Source of the DNA: Burkholderia cepacia ATCC 25416
GTDB taxonomy: Bacteria > Pseudomonadota > Gammaproteobacteria > Burkholderiales > Burkholderiaceae
Direction of reading: 5' to 3'
Assembly: GCF_001411495.1 (NCBI RefSeq)
Contig: NZ_CP012982.1
Span: 2,356,001 to 2,420,000 of the forward strand
DNA length: 64,000 nt
Below, in pieces: positions 39,893 through 47,311 of this stretch. Both the position numbers and the translations under genes were made by a program. Positions within the stretch are counted from its first letter, which is position 1. Each line of letters opens with the position of its first letter. The notes beneath the pieces are model-generated. The model saw nothing but the letters and a program-made list of their open reading frames with translations. It did not search any database and was not told the origin of the DNA.

Positions 39893-40675
39893 ATGAGTCC
39901 GCTGTCGTCGCTGCTGCGCGTTGCGCGCGCGCCGGCCGTGTGGGCGCCGGAGTACGCGCGTGCCGCCCGGATCGAATGGGGTGGGGCGCAGGTCACCGTA
40001 CGCGATGTGCGGAACTTCAGATATCGCACACGCGACGACTGCATGCCGGCGTACTACGACGCAACGTTCGCGCTCGAATCGGTGATGACGGTCGACCTTG
40101 TCGTGTCGCGCTGGACCAACGAAGCGATTGCCCACGCGTTCCTGAGTTTCGGCCTGAGCGGCGGCCGTTATATCGCGATCTCGATCGAGACGCGCCGGCG
40201 GCACGGGCAGCGCTACTCGCCGTACAAGGGTTTCTTGCCGCTGTACGACCTCGTATACGTCGTTGCCGACGAGCGGGATTTGATCGGCGTTCGCACCGAT
40301 GTGCGCCGGGAACGCGTGTACTTGTTCCGTGCGCGCGTCGCGTCCGAGACCGCACGTGCATTGTTTGAGGATTACCTGCGGCGCGTACATGCGCTCGAAC
40401 GCCATCCGGAGTTCTACAACACGTTGCTCAACAATTGCACGACGAATATTTTGCACCACGTCAGATCGGTTGCCCCTGACGTCGGATACAGCTGGAAGGT
40501 GTTGCTGAGTGGTTATGCGGACCGATACGGACATGAGCTCGGCCTGCTCGACGATTCCATACCGTTCGATGCGCTGAAGTCGGCAAGCCTGATTCAGCGC
40601 GCTCCCGGCGCGATGATCGATGGCGATTTCTCGGCGGCGATCCGCGCATCGCTACCGCTCGCACGGAACAAATGA
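39893..40675 (+). CDS. DUF4105-like (Lnb N-terminal type) putative cysteine peptidase-fold protein
   Basis: 260 aa. It resembles the DUF4105 / Lnb N-terminal domain, a permuted papain-like fold. Candidate catalytic residues are His in NEAIAHAFLSFGL (about residue 80) and Cys in YNTLLNNCTTNILHHV (about residue 183), the latter being the family's NNC signature. No signal peptide is evident. The next gene, 43 bp on, ends in a similar His-then-Cys module, so the two probably act on related substrates. The substrate is unknown. Confidence 0.7.
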   Translation: MSPLSSLLRVARAPAVWAPEYARAARIEWGGAQVTVRDVRNFRYRTRDDCMPAYYDATFALESVMTVDLVVSRWTNEAIAHAFLSFGLSGGRYIAISIETRRRHGQRYSPYKGFLPLYDLVYVVADERDLIGVRTDVRRERVYLFRARVASETARALFEDYLRRVHALERHPEFYNTLLNNCTTNILHHVRSVAPDVGYSWKVLLSGYADRYGHELGLLDDSIPFDALKSASLIQRAPGAMIDGDFSAAIRASLPLARNK

Positions 40676-40718
40676 ACCCATGCCTGGCCACCGGCCGGCG
40701 ACGACGAGGGAGCGGAAC

Positions 40719-42092
40719 ATGGTGAGACTGGTCATGCTGTTGCTGGGCGTGGACTATCTTCGCAAGCGCGCGAAAGGAATTGTCTGGATCGGCATCGTAT
40801 GGGTCATCGCGGGGCTCGTCGTGTTCGTCGATGCGCTCGACGGCGCAATGCACTTTCCGGTCACGCTCTTTGCGTGGTTGTGCCTGCTCGAAGGGGGGGC
40901 GACGCTGGCCGTCGCATGGACCGGCGTCGGCGGGCAACGCGCATTGCGCTACGTGAAGGGAGTCGCGGTCGTGGCCGCGTCGATGCTGATCTTTGCCGGA
41001 CACCATCACGGCAACCTGATCCTGTCGATGATTTTCGGCGCGTTGTTCCTGGTCGACGGGGCACTGCAGTGCGTATCCGCGTGGATCGTCCGGTATCGTC
41101 GCTGGAGGATCGCACTCGGTTGGGGGGCAGTGGAGATCCTGATCGCCGTGTTTTTCTTTCAACCGTACCCGACCCACTACGTGGGCACGTTGCCGTACTG
41201 CCTTGGCCTGTTCCTGATCTTCGGCGGCACGAACATGCTGGCGCTGGCGGCCCGCGTGCGGCGTCTCGAACGCAATCCGGCATTCAGCGTGTCACGCTGG
41301 TCTGCATTGTTTCCCGACGTCGCATCGGAGGCACGCACGAGCCCGTTCGATCGAACCGAATGGGACGGCCCGCCGGCCGATCACGAGCGTGCGCTGACCG
41401 TGCATGTGTGGACGCCGACGGGTTCGTCGAAGGCGCCGGCACAGCATCATCCGGTGGTCGACCGCTACATCGCCGCGGTCGACGTCAACGGCAACATTTC
41501 GACCGGGCATGCGGCGCTCGAGTCGCCCGAGGGAATCTACATCAGCCTGTATCCCGCCGCCGAAATCGACCGTTCGCCATCGGAGTTCGGCCGTATCCTG
41601 CGCGCAACGCGCGAAAACGACGTGCCCGGCACGTTTCAACCGGACTATGCAACGGAGTCGCGCGCGTGGTGTCCTTCCACGATACGCGTGCGGATCCGCA
41701 ATTACGATCCGGCGAAGTTGCGCGCGTTCTGGGAGCGTTACCGGATCGATACGACGTACAACCTCACTCACCGTAACTGCTCGAGCACCGTTGCCTATGC
41801 GCTCGAGGCGGCGATCGACGGTGCGGTGGGCCGACTGCACGGCGGCAGTACGGGGTGGGGCAGTTTTCTGCGAGTGCTCGTCACGCCCGAACTGTGGGTT
41901 GCCGCGCAGATTCGCAAGCGTGCGGTGACGATGGCGTGGACGCCGGGCCTCGCGCTCGACTATGCGCGTGCACTGAGCATGCTGGCCGATCCGCGTCCGT
42001 TCGCGTGGTGGAAGGCAGCAGGGGTTGCCGCAAGCCGGCTGTCGCAACAGCGACGTGCATGGCGTGCGCAGGACGCGGGCACCGCGCAATGA
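40719..42092 (+). CDS. HdeD/DUF308-like membrane domain fused to a permuted papain-like domain
   Basis: 457 aa from the ATG at 40719. Residues about 1-185 hold six predicted membrane helices in three pairs, resembling HdeD/DUF308 proteins (GIVWIGIVWVIAGLVVFVDAL, MIFGALFLVDGALQCVSAWIV, YCLGLFLIFGGTNMLALAARV). Residues about 240-400 form a soluble domain with His in NGNISTGHAALES and Cys in YNLTHRNCSSTVAYALE, matching the His-Cys order of the upstream DUF4105 protein. It is probably an operon with that gene and membrane-anchored. Confidence 0.7.
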   Translation: MVRLVMLLLGVDYLRKRAKGIVWIGIVWVIAGLVVFVDALDGAMHFPVTLFAWLCLLEGGATLAVAWTGVGGQRALRYVKGVAVVAASMLIFAGHHHGNLILSMIFGALFLVDGALQCVSAWIVRYRRWRIALGWGAVEILIAVFFFQPYPTHYVGTLPYCLGLFLIFGGTNMLALAARVRRLERNPAFSVSRWSALFPDVASEARTSPFDRTEWDGPPADHERALTVHVWTPTGSSKAPAQHHPVVDRYIAAVDVNGNISTGHAALESPEGIYISLYPAAEIDRSPSEFGRILRATRENDVPGTFQPDYATESRAWCPSTIRVRIRNYDPAKLRAFWERYRIDTTYNLTHRNCSSTVAYALEAAIDGAVGRLHGGSTGWGSFLRVLVTPELWVAAQIRKRAVTMAWTPGLALDYARALSMLADPRPFAWWKAAGVAASRLSQQRRAWRAQDAGTAQ

Positions 42093-42209
42093 TGCGGCAT
42101 ACGGATTGCGCTCCGGCCACGCCTGGGAAAAAACATAAGGATTCCGCCGAAATGCGCGCGACTCGCGATGTTCGAATGACGTGGTGCCGTGACGGCGGTG
42201 CGATGCGAT

Positions 42210-43553
42210 TTATCGGCTGTCGTCGTCGCCTGCCGGTACGTGACCCGACAGTCGAAGTTGACGCGGCGTGACGCCGTAGTACCGCTTGATCTGCGTCGTC
42301 AGATAGCTCTGGCTGCCGAACCCGCAATCGAGCGCGATCGACAGGATGCTCGTCGACGTATGGCACAGCAGCCAGCGTGCGCGTTCCAGGCGGCGTTCGA
42401 TCACGTACTGCATCGGTGTACGTGAGAATCGCTCCTTGAACGCCGCGATTGTCGCGTGCTCGCTCAGGCCGGTGTATCGGGCGATGTCGGCAAGGCTGAT
42501 CGATTTGCCGAGCGAGGCATCGATCCAGCGATTGATGGACGTTTCATAGAGGATGTCCGGACGCTCGCGGATGTTTCGACTGACGTCCTGAGCGCTCGGA
42601 TTTCGACGGTACGTTGCGCTCGGTGGCTCTCCGAATCGCCGGTGGTACAGGCGAACGAAGCGCAACGACGGCGCAAAGCCGTATGCACGCAGCACGCCGA
42701 CAAAACCGGTGCCGATATCGACGGCCAGCGCGCGGTGAACGGCGCGAAGACGTGCGTCGAGGATGATGTCCCTCGAATGTTTGCCGGTCAGGCGCCGGAT
42801 GCCGTTTTCCAGCGTGTTCGTGGCACATCCCAGCGCATAGGCAACCGTACTGAGCGTTGCCCAGCGTGTCGGGTCGGCTTCGATCGTCGCAACCGCGGTA
42901 CGCGCGAGGTGTTCCGGCGCGTGGCGATCGCTCAGGACGACGTCGCTGTAGTTGTTCTTGTGGCCGGTCACGACGAGCTTGAGCATGTGCTCGTACAGCG
43001 AGCGTATCGCGATATCAGGGGATGGCGACATCAGCATCATTCGACGCAGGCAATCCGCGGACGCGTTCCATTGCGTGGCGAGATCTTTGGCCAGCGGCGA
43101 CAGGTCGAACTGGATGAGTTCGTCGAGCGGGTGGCCGAGCCAGTGTCCGACAAACTCGTTGACCTCGGTGACATCGAGGATCACGGCAATGTGGTGCAGC
43201 CCCTCGGGTCGTGACAGGCACGTTGCGTCGCTCGCGGACGAAACAGGCATCACATCGCCGATGGCGCATTGCGCGACCGAATTCCCGCTCGAGTAAGTCG
43301 ATCCGCCGTTGATGCACGACGAGAAGAGATAGTTGGGGCGGGGGCCGCCCGACTGAAAATGAAACGGTATTTCGAAATTGCCATCGTAAACCGCGAGCCC
43401 GTTCCATTGCTGGCCACTGACAGTGACGTCCCGATTGCTGGCGTGACATGCACGAAAGCGGTTCTCCGTATAGGTCGCCACGAGAAAATCGGAAACCTCA
43501 TCCGGGTCATTACTGTGAAAGCGATGCGTTTGGATTGGCGATTCACTCATCAT
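42210..43553 (-). CDS. AraC-type regulator with two DNA-binding domains
   Basis: 447 aa, longer than the usual ~300. Residues about 10-190 look like the AraC_binding_2 sensor domain. Two AraC HTH domains follow. The first (about 225-315) contains LSTVAYALGCATNTLENGI and YGFAPSLRFVRLYHRRFGEP. The second (about 350-435) contains ISLADIARYTGLSEHATIAAF and CGFGSQSYLTTQIKRYYGVTP. One may be a decayed duplicate or both may bind. It is convergent with the DUF4105 pair, and its 5' side faces the glycosyltransferase cluster. Confidence 0.85.
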   Translation of the reverse strand: MMSESPIQTHRFHSNDPDEVSDFLVATYTENRFRACHASNRDVTVSGQQWNGLAVYDGNFEIPFHFQSGGPRPNYLFSSCINGGSTYSSGNSVAQCAIGDVMPVSSASDATCLSRPEGLHHIAVILDVTEVNEFVGHWLGHPLDELIQFDLSPLAKDLATQWNASADCLRRMMLMSPSPDIAIRSLYEHMLKLVVTGHKNNYSDVVLSDRHAPEHLARTAVATIEADPTRWATLSTVAYALGCATNTLENGIRRLTGKHSRDIILDARLRAVHRALAVDIGTGFVGVLRAYGFAPSLRFVRLYHRRFGEPPSATYRRNPSAQDVSRNIRERPDILYETSINRWIDASLGKSISLADIARYTGLSEHATIAAFKERFSRTPMQYVIERRLERARWLLCHTSTSILSIALDCGFGSQSYLTTQIKRYYGVTPRQLRLSGHVPAGDDDSR

Positions 43554-44041
43554 GATGGCCAGTTCGAATGTTTTTTCTTGATTGAGTATTAATGGGGGTC
43601 AATCAATGTCGGGAGCAATGCGGTTTCCGGCCGACATCGTAGGGAAAAGCCGGTCGCTCGATAAGCTGCCGCGTTGTATACGGGGTATACGACCGGTTAC
43701 GCCGACTATGCATACGGAACCTGCGTGTGGTGAAACAAGGTGACCGGGCAGAAATGAAAAAAATGAAGGCCTGAACACCTTACACCCGGATGCTTATTTT
43801 TTAGAGAAATTCCGTCGATATTCCGGAATAAATAATCTTACAGAGTCAATACAATCGTGTGACCGATGCGGTTTATATCGGACACGTTTCCTTCGGGAAA
43901 TCCTGAATTATTCGATTGCGAATCGTGCGGCGTTACGCGGCGCAACTGGGTGAAACCGGTTCTTGCATCCGCGTGACAGAGGGGCATGCCTGTCGATAAA
44001 TGCGGGCGCACGTGCGTGACACCGTCTGAAGAATACAAGCG
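43554..44041. other. Divergent promoter region, AT-rich
   Basis: 488 bp with no gene recognised, between the double-HTH AraC gene and the glycosyltransferase operon. It carries two small palindromes: GTATAC-GGG-GTATAC (43676-43690) and TATTCCGGAATA (43819-43830). The lower GC and the run TTATTTTTTAG (43792-43802) suggest promoter DNA for the divergent units. Confidence 0.45.
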
Positions 44042-45163
44042 ATGAAAATTCTCTATACCAACTTTCATGGCGGAAATGGTGGTGGGCATGACACCTATAT
44101 CTATCACCTTGCGGCCGGTCTGGGCCGTCGGTATCGCGTCGCGGTCGCATCGCCGGCCGGCAGTCGCCTGTCACGCATGGTCGATACGCTACCGGGCGTG
44201 CGCATCGTCGACATGCAGTTCAAGCCGTGTTGGCGCACATTTCTCCCCGAGTTGGTGCGGCTGCGGCGCCTGATCCAGCAATCCGCGTTCGACATCATCC
44301 ACGTCAACGGCTCGGCCGATCACCGGCAGGTCATGCTCGCACTCGTGGGCTGTCGCACGCGACCATCGGTCGTTTTTACGAAACACAACACCTATGCGGC
44401 CGGCAGCATCGGTAATTTTTTGCGGGCGCGGTTCGCGACGGACACGACGATCGCCGTCAGTGACTACGTCCGGCTGATGCTCGAGCGGCAGTCACCGTAC
44501 GGCGACATCACGGTAATCAAGCATGGCGTGCAGTTGCCGCCGCATACGGGCGGGCAGGCCGAGATCCGGCGTCGGCGAATCGGGTATTTCGGCGAAGCCG
44601 GTGCGGACGCCATTGTGCTCGGCAGCGTCGCCGGCACCGGGCCGCACAAGGGGTGGAGCGATTTGGTCAGCGCGCTTGCGCAATTGCCGGATGCGTTGCG
44701 CGCGAAGTTTCGCGTGCTGCTTGCAGGCGACTGGCCGTCGAAGGAGCAGCGCGAATTCGTCGCGCATTGCGGCGTGGCCGCGAACGTCGCATTCGTCGGT
44801 CCGACGGATCGGACGCATGACATCCTCGCGACCTGCGACGCATCGTTCGTGCTGTCATATCACGAAAGCCTGTCGTTTGCGTGCCGCGAAGCGATGTCGA
44901 TGGGCCGTGCCGTGATCGTGACCGATGTCGGCGGCTTGCCGGAGAACGTCGACGACCGGATCGACGGCTGGATCGTTCCGCCGCGATCGCCCGAAGCGAT
45001 CGCCGCCGTCCTGCGCGAGATTGCCGAACATCCCGAACGTGTTCCCGAGATGGGGCGCGCCGCGCGCGCAAGGAGCGAACGCGAGTTCAGTTTCGCGCGG
45101 TTCATCGACGAAACGAGTTCGGTTTACCGCGCGTCGATCCGCGGGACGGTGGTGTCTGCATGA
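44042..45163 (+). CDS. GT4-family glycosyltransferase
   Basis: 373 aa, two Rossmann domains of a GT-B retaining glycosyltransferase. The N-terminal glycine-rich loop GGNGGGHDTYIYHLAAGL and the C-terminal E-x7-E motif in YHESLSFACREAMSMG mark family GT4. It starts a cluster of overlapping genes (deacetylase, GT39-type), suggesting surface-glycan or LPS modification. Donor and acceptor sugars cannot be named. Confidence 0.88.
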   Translation: MKILYTNFHGGNGGGHDTYIYHLAAGLGRRYRVAVASPAGSRLSRMVDTLPGVRIVDMQFKPCWRTFLPELVRLRRLIQQSAFDIIHVNGSADHRQVMLALVGCRTRPSVVFTKHNTYAAGSIGNFLRARFATDTTIAVSDYVRLMLERQSPYGDITVIKHGVQLPPHTGGQAEIRRRRIGYFGEAGADAIVLGSVAGTGPHKGWSDLVSALAQLPDALRAKFRVLLAGDWPSKEQREFVAHCGVAANVAFVGPTDRTHDILATCDASFVLSYHESLSFACREAMSMGRAVIVTDVGGLPENVDDRIDGWIVPPRSPEAIAAVLREIAEHPERVPEMGRAARARSEREFSFARFIDETSSVYRASIRGTVVSA

Positions 45164-45921
45164 CCGGTGTTCCGACGCAGCCACCGGTCACGCCGCAGGA
45201 GCGGCCGTCGGCAGAACGCGCCGCGTGCGTCCCGATTCTGATGTATCACCAGATTCGCCCGTTGCCGCCGCATTCGGACGTATTGCGCGGCCTGAGCGTC
45301 GATCCGCGCGCGTTTCGGCGCCAGATGCGTGTGCTGAAGGCGCTGGGCTATCGCGGCATGTCGGTCACCGACTTGCAGCGGCGGCTGCCGCAGGCGCGGC
45401 GCGAGAAGCTGTTTGCCATCACGTTCGACGACGGATTTCGCAACGTGGCCGAGCATGCGCTGCCCGTGCTCGATGCGCTCGGCTTTACCGCGACCTGCTA
45501 CTTCGTGTCGGGCAGGCTGGGTGGCAGCAATGATTGGGATCGCAGGCTCGCGACGGCCGAGGGCGCGTTGATGGATCTCGGCGCGCTGCGCGAATGGCAC
45601 GCGCACGGGCACGAGGTCGGCGCGCATACCGTCGATCATGTTGTGCTGTCCGACGTGCCTTCACCGGCTGCGTGGCGGCAGATCGCGCATTCGAAGGCGC
45701 AACTCGAGGATGCGGCCGGATGCCCGATCGTGTCGTTTTGTTATCCGTATGGTGCGCTCGACGCGAACGTGCGGCGACTTGTCATCGAAGCCGGCTTCCA
45801 GAACGCGACGACGACCGTGCGCGGACGTGCTGATGCGCGTACCGATCCGTTTCTGCTGCCGCGTATTGCCGTGCCGGGCGGGCGTGGCGTCGCGCGCTTT
45901 CTCGGGAGGTTCTTCCGGTGA
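45160..45921 (+). CDS. Polysaccharide deacetylase (NodB/CE4 fold)
   Basis: 253 aa from the ATG at 45160, overlapping the GT4 stop by 4 nt. CE4 motifs are seen: ILMYHQI, FAITFDDGFRN (metal-binding Asp pair), GAHTVDHVVLS (H-[ST]-x-x-H) and CYPYGALD. No obvious signal peptide, so action on a cytoplasmic or lipid-linked intermediate, as in hopanoid- or aminoarabinose-type pathways, is plausible. The target is not known. Confidence 0.87.
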   Translation: MTGVPTQPPVTPQERPSAERAACVPILMYHQIRPLPPHSDVLRGLSVDPRAFRRQMRVLKALGYRGMSVTDLQRRLPQARREKLFAITFDDGFRNVAEHALPVLDALGFTATCYFVSGRLGGSNDWDRRLATAEGALMDLGALREWHAHGHEVGAHTVDHVVLSDVPSPAAWRQIAHSKAQLEDAAGCPIVSFCYPYGALDANVRRLVIEAGFQNATTTVRGRADARTDPFLLPRIAVPGGRGVARFLGRFFR

Positions 45922-47144
45922 TGCGCGACAGATCCGCCGCAAACGCCGGACGGCTTTGCCGTGCGGGCCTGCTGCATGCAGGGTGCGGCACACCGTCCGG
46001 ATTCGACGCGGATTGGATCGCGCGGCCGATAGTGCGCGTGCTGCTGTTCGTCGCGCTGGGAATCGCGTATCTGGCGCCGGGCATCATTGGCCATGACCCG
46101 TGGAAACAGGACGAGGCCTACACGTTCGGGATCATTCGGCACATGCTCGATTCGGGCGACTGGATTGTGCCGGCCAACACCGGTACGCCGTTTCTCGAGA
46201 AGCCGCCGCTGTACGACTGGGTCGCGGTCGCGTTCGCGCTGTTCATCTGGCGTGCATTGCTGACGGTCGGGTTTCCGGTTGGTCCGCTCGCGGTCGTGGC
46301 GATCGCCGGTGGTGTGTTGCGCGGCTGGCGCAATCCGTCGATCGCGCTGCCGGTCGCATTCGCCGCGATCGGGCTGATCGTGCTCCACTTTGCCGCGACG
46401 TCGCGGCAACTCTACATCCTGCCGTTTATCGGGCCGCTGTCGCTCATCGCCGCGCGCAGCGTCGAGCGTATGCCGGCTCGCGTGCATGTCGCGTGGGATT
46501 ACGCGAGTCGCGGCCTGTTCGGTGCATGTGCGGTGCTGGTGTGGTGCGTCTGGCTTGCGATGACGCACGACACGCTGCCGCGCGACATCTTCAGGTGGTT
46601 GGGGGGCTGGCTGCCGCTTGACTGGACGATTCCTCTGCAACCCGCGGCGATCTGCGCGGCGTTCGCGCTGAGCGTCGGCTGGCTCGCCGCGTTGCTGTTG
46701 CTGCGCGGAGCGGGCCCGTGGCGTGGTGCGTTGTCGTGGGCCAGCGGCGTGGTGCTCGCCTGGGGCCTTGTCTACACGCTGTTGCTGCCCTGGCTCGACG
46801 TAGCGAAAAGTTATCGGTCGGTGTTCGACGACCTGAAGATCCAGCTTGCACGCGAGTGGCGCGCGGGCGATTGCATCGCGAGCCCGGGGCTCGGCGAATC
46901 CGAGGCGCCGATGCTCGATTACTTCGCCGGACTCCGCTACGTACCGATGGACGAGCCGCGTGCGCGCGCGTGCCGCTGGCTCGTCGTACAAGGCATGCGC
47001 GGTGCGGTGCCGGATCCAGGGGCGTCATGGGCGCCGTTCTGGCATGGCGCGCGCCCCGGCGATACGCGCGAGGCACTCGTCGTTTATCGCGCGGTGAACG
47101 GTGAGTGGCCAAGTGCCGGGTCGAATTTGCCGGAGCGCAGATGA
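45921..47144 (+). CDS. GT39/ArnT-like glycosyltransferase with an internal deletion
   Basis: 407 aa; family members are usually about 550-600 aa. The first ~100 residues are normal, including the catalytic-loop motif HDPWKQDEAYTFGIIRHML and PFLEKPPLYDWVAVAFA. They then jump directly into a late membrane segment (LFIWRALLTVGFPVGPLAVV), so several central helices are missing while the reading frame is kept. The C-terminal periplasmic part (RSVFDDLKIQLAREW to VVYRAVNGEWP) is intact. The join is near 46238. It is likely non-functional or altered. The ATG at 45921 overlaps the deacetylase stop; a GTG one codon earlier is possible. Confidence 0.75.
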   Translation: MRDRSAANAGRLCRAGLLHAGCGTPSGFDADWIARPIVRVLLFVALGIAYLAPGIIGHDPWKQDEAYTFGIIRHMLDSGDWIVPANTGTPFLEKPPLYDWVAVAFALFIWRALLTVGFPVGPLAVVAIAGGVLRGWRNPSIALPVAFAAIGLIVLHFAATSRQLYILPFIGPLSLIAARSVERMPARVHVAWDYASRGLFGACAVLVWCVWLAMTHDTLPRDIFRWLGGWLPLDWTIPLQPAAICAAFALSVGWLAALLLLRGAGPWRGALSWASGVVLAWGLVYTLLLPWLDVAKSYRSVFDDLKIQLAREWRAGDCIASPGLGESEAPMLDYFAGLRYVPMDEPRARACRWLVVQGMRGAVPDPGASWAPFWHGARPGDTREALVVYRAVNGEWPSAGSNLPERR

Positions 47145-47257
47145 CGACGCGCAGCGGACGCCGCGGTTGTTGGCTCGCGATACTGGTGATCGGCGCGTTG
47201 ATGTTGCTCGTCGCGGAACTGATCGGAATCGTTGCTTCGCTCGTCGGTCAGGTGTGA
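47141..47257 (+). CDS. 38-aa membrane microprotein
   Basis: Short frame from an ATG that overlaps the GT39 stop (ATGA). It encodes a basic start (MTTRSGRRGCW) followed by one hydrophobic helix (LAILVIGALMLLVAELIGIV). Coupled translation and clean signal-anchor layout support a real gene. No family is recognised; it could be a small partner of the membrane glycosyltransferase. Confidence 0.55.
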   Translation: MTTRSGRRGCWLAILVIGALMLLVAELIGIVASLVGQV

Positions 47258-47311
47258 GGGGGCGAGGCGTGATGCGAAGGACAACGGATGAGTACATTTC
47301 AGGAGAAAACA

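Noticed and set aside
43838..44107. Minus-strand frames in the AraC-GT4 gap.
   Set aside because: They overlap the GT4 start and promoter DNA and show no protein character.
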